A DNA stretch of 64,000 nucleotides from Zanthoxylum bungeanum (Eukaryota; Streptophyta; Magnoliopsida; Sapindales; Rutaceae): assembly GCA_019454045.1 (NCBI GenBank), contig SKCR01023738.1, positions 62,001 to 126,000 of the forward strand, read 5' to 3'. Below are positions 11,791 to 24,920 of this stretch, piece after piece; within the stretch, counting starts at the first letter, position 1; the number at the start of each line of letters is the position of its first letter. Made by a program: the position numbers and the translations under genes. Below the pieces are notes generated by a model. That model had not been told where the DNA came from, did not search any database, and saw only the letters and a list, made by a program, of their open reading frames with translations.

Positions 11791-13696
11791 TCACCATGTT
11801 ATTATAGTGACTCTTAAAGTTTTTAGATAAAACAATTTAGAAAGTTTTTTGTGATTTCTAACTATAAAGATTCAAAAGTTTACATAAGAGTTTTACAATT
11901 TTATAGAGTACGTGAGTTTTGATTTCACTAATTATGGAATCGTTGATTTGAAATTGATTTCGTCAGTTGTATGGAGATTTTCATGATGATCTTTTTGCAT
12001 AAGTGTTTACTTTTATAAAAGAATTGATTTCCAACAGATTACCAAATTGGAAATTTCATATATTATATTTTGACAATACTTGATCTTGTATACCATCACA
12101 GATTTTGAATTCGGTTTTACTCCCAGATGACATTGATATTTTCTAACATTTGGGATTTCCTGTTTTACAATTCTATACAGTTTTCAGAGATTGTATTAAA
12201 GTTTTACGATTTTCAGATATAGAAATTCTAGCTTTTGCATATAACTTGCCCTACGGGGCCAGATGCAGTTGTTACTCTATCATAATGTAGCACCCCGCCA
12301 GAGGCAGGATGCTACCTGCATGAGACAGGATTGACCCATCTCCATAAGCCTCTGAATTTATCGAAAATTCAGCATGATGTATCCTAAAACTGGACAATAT
12401 GGATCGCAATCCATCATTGAAAGGAATCTAAGAATACATCAAACAAATAAAAGGACCTAAGGTCCACACAAATCTCATCAAAATCATATCTTAAGGGCTC
12501 CGCCCACACCATTTATCAACATTGAAGGGCTTTGTGCCCACCACAGCATAAACAATCAAAAAATTTACGTAATGTACATACAAACAGCGTGCTCAGCACG
12601 ACAAATAAAGCAAAAACCAAATATTTTAACTTCTTAAACTTCTAAACTTCTTCCAAGACACTTGTAAGGGTGACAGCCGCTTGGGTAATCCGCGTCTCGA
12701 GCATGACAGCCAAAACTGAAGTGGTTGATCTGTCAAGAACTAACCTGCAAAACTACAAACTGGTTTGGAGTGAGTTATAAAAACTCAGTAAGTAACCATA
12801 CTAGTATAATAACAAACAAGTCAAGTATAAACTTCAAACAATCAAACAAATCAAACATATCAGCAGTTTATCGGAATTACTAAATTGTTACAGGTTCAGA
12901 TTTTATTATCTTGTTATTATCTGTTATACTTAACCCATGTCAAGCTTTCATATTCACATATCTACATATGCGCTAATCTAATAGCTAACATCCAAATCAT
13001 ACAAAGCAAAGTATGAATACCATAGAGTACATCATTTAATATCAAATACATTTCAATCACATGAAACATGAAGTCATACATATATACTTTTATCACAATT
13101 ATCCAGTTTTGAAATATCATCAAATCAGTAACTCAAACAATTTTCTTCTATTCGGATACAACTATTTTCAATACCAAAACAAACTTACTTTAACTCTTGA
13201 CAAACTTTCTTCAATACCAAAAACCTTATGATAATTTAACATTCGAATCTCTTTCACAATATAGGTATATACAATACAAACTTAGCACATACATTCTATT
13301 ACATCTTATAGTACTGGTTCACATGTCATTATTTCATTCCAAGCACACATACACCATCCATATATATCACAGGATCTATCATACATATACATATACTCAA
13401 GCATACACAACACTCAAGGCATCCAGGAACACACAATCAAGACAACACATACAAATGAGCTGGCTCACACATACAATGCTCGTATGAGACTCATTACCTA
13501 TTTTAGAATAGGTATGAGATGAATGTCGTCCGAACGGATTCCTAACCAACTCGACTACTATACCATGAAACTATCAACCAATTAAACATACACGAATGAG
13601 CACATATCATAAAACACAACCCACAGCACGATTTCTCATACACAAACATATACATGACAAACATTGCTTTATCATTCAGAAGCACCATGCACATAC

Positions 13697-13734
<38 letters not shown>

Positions 13735-13735
13735 C
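13697..13735. repeat. (GT)n-(AT)n microsatellite
   Basis: About eleven GT units running directly into about nine AT units, inside the G solo LTR. Confidence 0.95.
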
Positions 13736-14204
13736 AACATATGAATACACTTGTTACTTCAAATTCTGATACCATGACCTTACATTCTTCACATTCTTTA
13801 CTTATCAATAACAAATGTGTCCCAATGACGCACATTACACGTGCTAATAAAAATTTAGAAATCATGACTTATTCTCTTTACCGTTATATACCAAAATTGT
13901 CCATAGTTTATCATCATTTACATATTCAAATTCATGTACCGATGTTTATTCATATACCTATTCATTTACATATATAAACATACTGTTACATATGCATGCT
14001 CATTCATATATACCTATGCATACCATTTCAAGTTCATACTTGAATACATACTTATAGACATTAACCTCATCTTACTTCGTATCACAACATAATATAAACA
14101 TCCATACCTATGGAGGTTGATTACCTTAACCCAGAGTAATCTCGAACTCATTACTTCAAAATCACCTTTTAACTATCTTCTTTCATCCCTTAACATTTCA
14201 ATCA

Positions 14205-14310
<106 letters not shown>

Positions 14311-17040
14311 CCTGAATTCACCAACTCCAGTTCTCATCGGATGGGTTACTTACCTGGCTTCGCGAGCACTCCAGGTTCTAGTTACATCTGTCAAAACAAA
14401 TGGCGAAATGTCTTCAGAAACACGACTTACGAAGTTCTCGACTAAACTACGATAAAATTCTGGATCTTTCCGGAAAAAACAAATCAAGTTCGATTTCAAA
14501 ACTTTCAGTTTCAGTAATCTTAAAATATCGTTATAAATTATTTCAAACCACTAGTTCACTTAAATCCCCAGTTTACGCATTTTTTGGAAAATCTTCGAAA
14601 CTATTTCCGCAAACGCTACGAAAGGTTCCGAACCTGCCCGGATTTATCCAAATATGTTCGTAATATCATATATAACTCATAAGTATCGTTGAAATCAAAA
14701 CAAATCATCATGTGCAAAAACCCACTTTTACCAGAAACTTGCATATTCTATCAGATCGATCAAACTCGTTTCGTTTTCACTCGGATTCTACCAAATAAAC
14801 ATAATCAATATATTAATACTCAAACAATTCAATTCATATAAATACGTTAATCTACGAAGCTGCTGGAAACATCCGTACATTTAGCGACAACTTGAAATTA
14901 GTGATTTTTTATCGGGAGGTCTTACTGTGATTTCGAGGCCATATACGGACTCCAAACGATCCCACGAACACGCTGAAATTGATGGAATTCCGATTGAAGC
15001 TATTGTTCGTCATAGGTCACTATTCATCATAATCTTCCTCCCTTGTTTCGCTTGCAACCGAGCATGGATCGGAAAAATTGTCACTGTCATCTTGTAGTAC
15101 TCTCTGAGAGCTTCGATTTGGTGAATGGCTCGGCCGATGAAATGAAACGATGAGCTGGGATCGGAAAGTTGAAGCCACGTCTTTTGCTCTATTTTTCTTG
15201 CTATTCTGACGGCCAAAATGAGAATCGTCGGCCACCACATGGCCGGCCTAGTCTGGACGAAGCCGACGGTGCCGGCACATACTGTTGGGGGTGGCCTACC
15301 GACCGTGTGCCGGCCACCATTACTTTATGTCTCTTCTCCCACCTCTCACGTTTGTGTATATAGCTTGGGGGTGTTTTTGTAAGAAATCATAAACTTTTGG
15401 CTTTAAAAAAATATAATTTTCGAAAACTGCAATATGATCCTCGCATTATTGCACTTTGGTCTCTAACATAAGGCTGAAACTAAATTTAGTTAAATCGAGT
15501 TCCTTCTACTCAAGATTTGGAAAAGTGTTCAACAAGAAAGTTATTCATCTCGGAAAAAGAGTCTGATGGTTCAAGAATCAGCTCAATCGGGGTTCATTTG
15601 CTATCTTTATAGCCGAACCCACAAACATTTACGCATATAACGATTTAAATAGAAATCGCATAACTAGTTCTCGAAACCACACATTTTTCAATGTGACGAA
15701 GCTTCACTTTAAAAGATCCTGATCTATTTTCCTTAACTTTAATTCGGATATATTCTAGAACTACGTCAAAAAGTTTAGGATATTACACATATTGTGATTC
15801 CAGAATTTGGATCATGCATAGTTGGTTCCCCTATTTGGTGGAGATATTTTTTATTTGATATAAAAGTTCAGTTATATCTAGTTCAGATTCGATGAGTAAG
15901 ATGTTAGTATGCTATAAGTATGTGCTCTATATAAATTGTATGTTAAAATGCATGGTCGATTCGTGATATTAATGTAAGGGCTGAGTGTTGAGTGTTTACT
16001 ATATTTAGAATTTTTTCTGTGAGGATTCCAATGGATGGAATCAAACGTCGGTATCTTATATTGTATAGAGATTTGAGGTTTCAACTTAGTATTTCAGTAA
16101 AAGTTTTACAGCTCATAGTTAGCTAATGCTTACATTTTAGCTAACATACTCAATATGAATTAACCAGTCATAGTTTAAGCTGACTAAACCAACACAAGTT
16201 TGGGTGGTTTGGTAGGTAATAAGCTAATTCCAGTTTAGGAAAATTTAATGTCAAAAGTATGTAAAGTATAGCTACAGTACAGAACATAGAATACATATAC
16301 GTTTGAGAACTTCCAGATTATGTGGAAGAGATGCCAAAATTCCATAGATACATAGTATAGTGTGGAATCGAAAGTTACGTTTACCACAACGTTGCATTCA
16401 GTACAGTGAGTGAGTTATCAAGGTATAATATGCGTAAACGGCCATCAGATAGAGATAAGATTTTTAATTTTGTGTATATTTACCTATATTTGGTTACTAT
16501 TTATGTTTTTATAGTTACTTGATATATTACATAAGACGTGAATTACTTACTGAGCTTTATAGCTCACACCTCAACAGTTTGCTAGTTTTGCAAGTTCACA
16601 TTGGACTTAAAGAGCTAGAATATTTCTGTAGACGTCTTGAAGACAATGGATCACCCCGATGCAGTCAAGTTGGTATTGAGTCGTTGTATTATTCTCGGAC
16701 GTGTAATGGGCTCCCACAACCTTAGTTTTGTTTATTTGCATCATATGTATAATTTTAAATTGTGTTGCGCACGTAGTTGTTGTAGTTATATGTCTAATGT
16801 CAAGCTGGAGGCCTATTTACGTTTCAGTTGAGATTTGTCAGGCCGAAGGCCTACCTGAATATAAGTTGAGGCTGATTACTTTGAATTTAATATCGGGATA
16901 CCTCGAGGTGCTGGACTTTGATCCAAGTTGCATGATTTTTAGCATAGGTCATGTCGAAATATTAGTAGCATCAGAGGCTTATGGAGATGGGTTTTCCTGT
17001 CTCATGCCAGTAGAATCCTAGCATCAGGTGGGATGTTACA

Positions 17041-17111
17041 AAAGATTTGTTTCTTACCTGGTGTTTTTTTTAACAGTTTATAATTCCTTGAGAAATTTGG
17101 CATAAGATGGT
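17041..17111 (-). pseudogene. Ty3/gypsy Gag-Pol fragment of element D (third piece)
   Basis: On the minus strand, right next to the copia B insertion, it reads PSYAKFLKEL and then meets a stop. This motif is typical of the region after Gag in plant Tat/Athila-type gypsy elements. It continues the reading that breaks off at 26941 on the other side of copia B. The fragment ends at 17041, where element G inserted, so the rest of the D polyprotein lies left of the window. Confidence 0.65.
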
Positions 17112-17116
17112 ATATG

Positions 17117-19117
17117 TGTTGGACAATTATGACCCATAGCATCACTATTTGTACAGATCATGGTGTTGTTGTACAAATTAACTATGTGACAAAGGAAATT
17201 TCCCTTTTATCATTTGTAATTGGATTACCTAGATATGTAAATGATAGAAGGTCCTTATGATTAGTTACGGATTGAGATGATATGAGACATTATCAATCCA
17301 CGAAGGTTTAATCATTAAATATCCCTAGTCAGAGTATTATCGAGATTGGACATCGATAATGCGTAAAAGACTAGTATTACACTCGTGCGCGTTGTGGGAG
17401 CATAACGGCATAGTTCTCATATATTTGGGTATATAATACTCATGCAAGTGTAATAGGAGGTTGTGTTTACCGATGGTACAGAAACAGCTTCACTCTGGAT
17501 AGACCCCTCGGATTTCCATTGGTAGTATGACTATATGTCTATGGAAGTCTGAATCAGGGTATGTGTATTTGGTCTTAACCTGAGACTTGCACCGCTAATA
17601 CTTGCGACAAACAATATACTTTGGTTTTAGTCGTCTAGGGCTTCAACAGGTTCTGTGTACGCCTCTTCTGGGTATATTGAGAATCGTAGTGTATTGGGTG
17701 TGATGTCGAGATGGAAGTATCACTCCAGTCATAGTGGAGATGATGATCACATAGGATACGGAACTGGTGCTCTTTTATGCTGCAGCTATCGGGATATTAT
17801 GACTAGGTCATGTTTATCCGATTATAGAGACTAGTTACCAGAGATCCAATATGTGCTTCGTACGGGGCAGACACAATTCCAGCCTCAGGCCTAGCACGTG
17901 AAATCCGATACTAGATCGTTATACGCAATACTACATATACTACGCCTGATATAGATCACATATTCCTTTAAAATTATTTCTGGAGAATTGGGTAGGCACG
18001 ATGCTTGCTAGAAGCAAACCATGTCTTGTAAATCGATAAAAACGTAGTACTAGGTACGTACGTGTTCGGATAGTCCAACGACCGGATTTACTGCCAACAT
18101 ATCCGGGGATCTCATGGGTCGCTTCCCGAAGATTCACCGATGACGTATGACTCACACTTTATTAATCTGGGATTAATTAGTTGAGAGAGAAAATTAATCT
18201 GGGATTAATTACAGAGATATTTTATCTGGGATAAAATATTATTTAAAGAGAGAGAACGATTAATTTGGAATCAATCGATAAAATAATATATTCGATATAT
18301 TATACGAAATTAGATTTCGACACGGAATTAAAATTAGATTTTAATTCGGGCAAACGAATTAATTTAGAATTAATTCGCTAGCGATGTGAATAGTAATTTT
18401 GCTAGGCAAAATTATTTAATTGAATTTGATTTAATTATGTCGCAACGGAAAATTCGTTAATTCGGATTTAGCGAACCCGAGCCTGGGAGTGTTTGCGGGC
18501 CCACTCGTATTTCGAATTCAAGTGCGGCCCACGCGTCACATCACATCGCACGTCATTCAAGTGATGGATGTCTTGTCACTTTGAGCGATTGGCATGCAAT
18601 CACTATTAATGAAAGAAGTGGTTGTGAGACATTTAATGAAATTTTGGCTCCAAATTTGGTTTGACTTTTGAAAGCCATATACCAAATTTTTGGTAATTGA
18701 TTTTTCATTATTGTTTTTAGAAAACAAAAACACATCTCTCTCTCTCTCTTCTAGTTTCGGCCAAGGGCCATTTTCTTTCTTAATTTTGGACAAGGCCGAG
18801 AGTTAGCAATAAGGAAAAGGAAGAATTTGCGGCAAATTTTTTCGAGTGCTAGCACACATTATGAGTCTTACGAAGGTGATAGGTAAACCCACCCGTGGGC
18901 ATGGAATGCACACCCAAGCTTGGAGCTTGGCCGAGCAAATGGAGCACAAAAATAGGGGCATTGCCGAGAGCACCATGGAAGGAAAGCTTGGAGATTTTTG
19001 TTGTTCCTCGCATCGCAAAAGCCGATCAATTTAAGTATGATTCCGCCATACTTCTTATTGTATTCACATATGTTTCATTGCTTGAAATCGATATTGGGAC
19101 TAACTAGAAACCCAACA
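17117..19117 (+). repeat. 5' LTR of copia B
   Basis: 2001 bp, tgttggacaattatgaccc to ctagaaacccaaca, followed directly by the primer site. Contains the palindrome array (about 18161-18475). Confidence 0.93.
18161..18475. repeat. Palindrome array in copia B 5' LTR
   Basis: Successive units such as ATTAATC-tgg-GATTAAT (twice), ATTTTATC-tgg-GATAAAAT, CGAAATTAGATTTCG-like and CGAATTAATT-tag-AATTAATTCG. The 3' LTR copy is at about 25965-26275. Confidence 0.7.
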
Positions 19118-19118
19118 A

Positions 19119-19130
19119 TGGTATCAGAGC
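19119..19130 (+). other. Primer binding site of copia B
   Basis: tggtatcagagc, complementary to initiator Met tRNA, two bases after the LTR end. Confidence 0.92.
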
Positions 19131-21415
19131 CATTTTGAGCATGAAATGTGATTAGGGTAAAATTTGGGTAAATTGAATTTGAGCATGTTTGAGTTAAATT
19201 ACTTGTTTGAGCATGCTTATTAATGGATGACTTGGAGTTGTTTGTGATCAATTTTGTGAAAAATGGATTGGATCAATTTTTCCCCAAAATATAGGCTTGG
19301 CCGAATACTTGGAGGTGCCCTAATGTCATGGAATTTTTTTGATTTTGATCATTAGATAAGTTGAAATCATTTGGGTAATGTTGATTTAGGATTTAATTGG
19401 ATTAAAACCGAATCGGACAAAGAAAACCCTAAAATGCTGTTACATGTAAAGCATGGAAAATGATTGATTTTTGATTCAAATGTGTTGGACACTTTTTGAT
19501 GTTAATAAGCATAATTAATTGTGTAAATTGATGTTTTGCAAATATTAATTTGGTTAATTAATTACGGCATACACTTTAGGTTAATTAAATTATGAAATTT
19601 GGAATTTTGGTAATTTAATTAATTGGGCCAAATTTGGAATTGGGCTTGTAAGTTGTAATTGGGCTTAATGGGCTTGGTTGGGCCAAGTTTGGTTTAGGCT
19701 AATTGGTTGGATCCAATTGGGCCCAAAACCATATCCATAAAGTCCAAATATGACTTAATGGACCTTTAATTTTAATTGGGCCTAATGGGCCTAATTAGTT
19801 TCTTGGCAAATAAGGGTGATTCCTTAAATGTGATTTGGTATTTGGGTTTGACCCATATTGACCAAAAGTCCATGCCTTAAGAAATTAATTAAAAGCCCAT
19901 TGGACTTTAATTAAATTGACATTGGATGTTAATTGGGCTTTGAGACCCGTAACGATTAGATTTGGAATCTAAGTCGTAAAGGCACATTAAAAAGTGTAAT
20001 TATTTAATTTAGAATTAAATATAGAATTAGTATTAAATGCAAATTAAATTCGATTTAATGTTGTAGTTTAATATAATTCTAGAATTCGTACTTTGAGTAT
20101 TTATTCGTAAAACGAGTCGGACTCGCGCAAAATCAAATCGTTGTTTGAACATTGGATGGTCATTAATTTTCAGATTAATTAATTGGATTAGATTGATTGA
20201 TAACATGCTTGTGTGAATACATGGATGCGATGCATGAATAATGTATATCGGATGAATATTAGATGGGTGAGGGCAATTTTGGAAATTGTTGTAATAAATT
20301 TAGAATTTATTAAATTGGACCTGCGTGTCCAGCCTATTACCTCTTGACTCTTTGTATTTCTCTTCTCACCTATTCCCCTCAATGTAAATGAGGTTTCTTT
20401 AGAAGTGTTATGTAATCGGGTAGAAGTAAATACTTGTGCTAGCGGAAGAGAGAAAATGGAGAGATTTGTTCTAGGAACAATGTGTTAAGTATCCATCCGC
20501 ATATCATTATTATATTTATTTACTTATGCGCCTTAACAAAGATAATTAATTGGTTGCCAATTACGCGAAAAACCCTCAACATATATTAAGCGTTTTTCCT
20601 TCCATTGAGTGATTCTTACTCAAGATCCAAGATTGACACTGGTTTGTTGGCCAAAGTCAAGACCTTTGTCCGTCACGGATGAGTTTGAATCATGAAGGCT
20701 TTGTTCCATATCGGTGTCTTGTCCAAGTTGTGATTTGTTGGCCAAAGTCAAGATCACTTCTTATCCATCGACATCGATTACGAAGCTTTCTATGGTCAAT
20801 GGGTTCCGCTTAACTGGGATCATTAAGTTTGTGCCAAAGCCAAGGCTTAATTGATTCAGAGGAAAAAGGTTAGGCAATATATTGGATATATTGGCATATA
20901 TAAGATATATTTTTCGGACTTGGATGTCCACCTACTGGATCTAGGAATTGGATGGGATCCAATTGATCTTAGAGACCTACCTAGTTAATTATCATACAAT
21001 TTGTTGGCCAAAGTCAAGATTGTGTGTTATTTAACGGGATCCTAGCCCACTAGGAAACAAGGTTTCCCGAGTACTCCACAAAGGGTTAGAGGCTCGCCGA
21101 AAAATAGTGGGAGGCAAGTATTAAATTTGTAATATTCGTTTAGTTACTTGCCAATACGCGCTTATTTTATTTTTCGTCAATAAATTAATATATTAGTTGG
21201 ATTAATATTTAATCGTTGTTTTAATTAAACAGTTGGACTGTATTCAAACGATTTCAAATGATAGTTGATTATATAATTGGATTATAGTAATCAATATATT
21301 TGAATTAATCAATTAAATTATAGTTGTTTATATAGTTAGACTATTGTAATCATTATAATAAATAGTACATAAAATCTTTGATTGGATAGTTGGACTGTAG
21401 TAATCAAGATAACTG
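19131..21415 (+). other. Copia B leader, non-coding, with repeated motif
   Basis: About 2.3 kb between primer site and gag remnant with no credible gene. It holds three close copies of ttgttggccaaagtcaag (about 20643, 20734 and 21001) and a degenerate one near 20828. Just before gag, segments like atagttggactgtagtaatc repeat several times (about 21220-21410). Confidence 0.75.
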
Positions 21416-22010
21416 AAAGATTAGTGTTTAAAACATAATCCTGGGTGAAAATGTCATTAAACGACTTTAATTTTCAGATTGGGAATAAAATCTCAAGATA
21501 GTCCTGGAGACCGAGAAGTTACTTTATTTGATACAGTGACATCTCGATCCTAAGCCTGGAGTTGAGCAAATAGTAGAACATGATATTCGGAATATTCATG
21601 TGATGATAACTTTAGTGCTTAATCCGTTATGTTTGACGCAAAGACTCCTTAATTTCTTATTCAGAACTAAGGATTAGATCCTTATAGTATGATAATGAAA
21701 TTGAAGGATCTTCATAGATCTATCCTTAGATCTTAGAAGTACAAATTGCAATAGAAAATTCTTGGAGAGTTAATGGCTATACACAAGGAGACAAAGCCAG
21801 AGTTTGCAAAGGGGCAAGAAGCGCAAGGCGCATCTTACTTCGACATCCCAGAAGGCCAAGGCTTGGCCAAAGGCTTCTAGAGTGTGGAAAAGGGGCAAAG
21901 GCAAAGTCATTATAATCTTCTGGGAAGACAAAGGACATATCCCAAGAAGTCTATCTAAACTGTGGAAAACAGGGTCATTGGAAGCGTGACTGCCGTATGG
22001 ACAAGGAAGA
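21416..22010 (+). pseudogene. Copia B gag remnant
   Basis: Gag is the capsid-like protein that packages element RNA. Alignment to copia A shows the start codon changed from ATG to ATA in the context caagataactgaaaga. The segment is about 250 bp shorter than copia A gag, so it has internal deletions. The C-terminal zinc knuckle is at 21952-21993: the first Cys codon reads tat (Tyr), but the second Cys, GHWK and final Cys remain in one frame. No frame runs through the region, so it cannot make Gag. Confidence 0.75.
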
Positions 22011-22479
22011 CGTGAAGGAATTGAAGACGGTGCAAGGCTCCGGCTTCAAATATGTTTGTCATTAACATGTTCACTACTAGTATTAAAATTGGATTTTAGA
22101 TACTGGATGTGGTACATAAATATGTACTGATGTGCAGAATCTGCTGAGAGCAGGATACTGACTTCAGATGAAATCTATCTACGAATCGAAAATGGGACAA
22201 GAGTCACTGTTTTAACCGTAGAAACCTAAGTTTAGGAACTACCCTTCGGGTATGTACTTAAATTAGGAAACTGATAGAATGTAACTAGTTTGACTAGAAA
22301 CATTATCTCTATATCAGGGTTTAACCCGTTGCGGGTATACCTTTATATTCTAGAACACTAAAGTGTTTTATTTTATAAAGATGATATTGAGATAAACACA
22401 TTAGATGTAAATAACAGTATTTATATTTTGAATATAAATAAATCTCAATCGTATTACAGGATAAACAAATAGCTCAAAC

Positions 22480-24908
22480 TGATTTAATCAGTTGAGACTT
22501 ATAAGTGGCATTGTTGTCTGGGACACATCAAACAAGACTCGTATATCCACACTTTCAAAGAGTGGATACTAGGATGGATTTGATTCTATTCAAATAATGT
22601 CTACGAATCTAGCTTATTAGGCAAAGTGTCTAAAATACATTTTACTTGGTAAAAGTGCAAATGCCACCGATCTGTTAGCCCTCGTTCATAGTGACGTAAG
22701 TGGGCCCATATCTAGCTAGGCTAGAGGTGGATATGAACACTTCGTAACCTTTACGGATGTGGCATCTCGTTATGGTTATGTGTTTCTATTGAAACATGAA
22801 TCGGAAACTTTTGATAATTCAAAGAGTTTCGACACGAAGTTGACAGACAGATCGGCTGGAGTATTAAACCATCACGGTTAGACCATGATGGAAAATACTT
22901 AAGCAATAAGTTTCTCATATACTTGAAAGAGTATAGTATTCTTTCAATGAGGACTCCTCCCGGAACACGTCAATTTGACGGTGTGTGCCGAATAGAGAAA
23001 CTGAACCTTGTTGGACATGATAAGGTTAATCATGAGTCGCTCTGAGCTACCATTTTCCTTAAAGGGATACGCATTAATCAGTGCAAAACTTATTTTGAAT
23101 AAGGTTCCATAAAATCTATTTGACGGACTTCATATTAGATATGAACAGGAAAAAAACTGGGTTTTCTCATTCCTGAAGATTTGAGATGCTAGGCATAAGT
23201 TTGGATGATACCAAACTAGAACCCAAATCGGATAAGTGCCTAATTGTAGGTTATCCTAGGGAAACCAAAGTATAGTACTTATACAACTCACTAGAGAACA
23301 ATGTAATTGTTGCTCGCCATGCGGTTTTCCTAAGAGAAATACCTATATGCAGTGGTAAGTGGGAGGAAAGTAAAACTCGATGAAAATAATAGTTCATCAA
23401 TGATGAAACTATACCAATAATCTTCGAATACACAAGAACCGCGTCAGTCTGAGAGAGTCGGAAAACAACCTAGGAGGTATGGGTTTCTGATCTCACCTCG
23501 TTAAGATGTCAATCTTATTGAGGAATACGAACTGACTACGTATGAGGAAGTGATACAAGGTATCGACTCCCTATTATGGCAAAGTGCCATGATTTCAAAA
23601 ATGGATTCCATGTATACCAACCAAGTTTGGACTCTAGTTGTTGTACCGGAAGGCATTATACCTATTGGTACTATATAAGTCTTCAAGGAAGACATACATG
23701 GAAGGCAACATACCAACATACTAAGCTAGGCTTATAGCGAAAAGGTATCGTTATCAACATTGTGTTGATTACGACGAAACCTTTTACTTGTTTCCATGGT
23801 TAAATCCATTTGGATAATGCTTGCTGATACTGCTTGTTTCATTTATGAAATATGGCAGCTGAACGTCAAAATCGATTTCCTTAAATGGAAACCTTTTGGA
23901 GGATGTTTACAACATCCTGACGGTTTTATCGTACCAAAAACGAGCAAACAAGGTTTGCTGGTTATTCGATCCATTTATGGATTGAAGCAGGCATTGCGTT
24001 CTTGGAATTATAGTTTTGATTTAATCATAATGGTATATGATTTAATTCAAAATGAATATGATTCTTGTGTATATAAGGAGGTTAGTGGGAGCGCACTGAC
24101 AGTGAATGTCCTAAATAATGATGACATATCATTTCTTGGAAATGATATTCCCATAAAACAAACGGTGAAAGCTTGGCTTTCATGAAAATTCTCCGTAGAA
24201 TTCTTGGGAGAGACAACTTTTATTCTAAGAATAAAGATCTACTGGATAGATTTAAAAGTTGTTGGTACTCTCTGAGAACTCGTACATTGAAATAAATGTA
24301 CGCGACCTGGTGTCTCATATTCTTTGAGCATATAGATTCACGATCAGGCCAATCCAAGTGATAGTCACTGGATTGATGTTAAGAACATCCTTTAATATCT
24401 TAGAGGAACTAAGGATGCTTTCTTAAACTATGGAGAAGGAGAACTTGAAGTGACTGGGTTCACTGCTGCAAGTTTCCAAACCGATAATAACGACTATAAG
24501 TCGTAACAACGGTACTATAAAGTTTAAATAACGGAACAGTGAGCTAGAAATCTTCCAAGCGCGATACGGTTACCGAATAAACAACAAAAGCGGGTTATTG
24601 CTGCAGCTGAGGCAGCAATAGAAGCCATTTGGGTCGATAATAATCTAATTAGATTAGAATAGTTATGTTAGCAGCTGAGCTAGGCTACAGCACAGGCTAA
24701 AGAATTAATGGTCTCATCAACGATCTAGATATATACTTCAAATATTCATCTGATTCGTTCGGATCATACATCGTGGCGATGTGATGATCGAATAAATCGC
24801 ATCAGATGATAATCATGCAAATCCGTTGACGAAAGCTTTTTCTCAGCAGAAATTTGAGCGAACTGTACATAGTTCGGGTGTAGGATACTTGAGTGATTGG
24901 CTATAGGC
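22480..24908 (+). pseudogene. Copia B pol remnant (integrase, RT, RNase H)
   Basis: Fragments in normal copia order. The pre-integrase zinc region starts near 22500 (KWHCCLGHI). The integrase first-Asp motif appears as HSDVSGP near 22690, and a DHDGKY relic of the second-Asp motif near 22882. The longest readable piece is reverse transcriptase at 23796-24185 (129 codons) with IYGLKQA and SGSALT, but the YVDD active site has decayed to NNDD in a deleted context. RNase H relics run from about 24370 to the purine tract. Many stops and indels separate the pieces. Assignment to copia rather than gypsy follows from integrase preceding reverse transcriptase. Confidence 0.8.
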
Positions 24909-24910
24909 CA

Positions 24911-24920
24911 AGTGGGAGAT
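24911..24920 (+). other. Polypurine tract of copia B
   Basis: agtgggagat immediately before the 3' LTR start tgttggac. Confidence 0.9.
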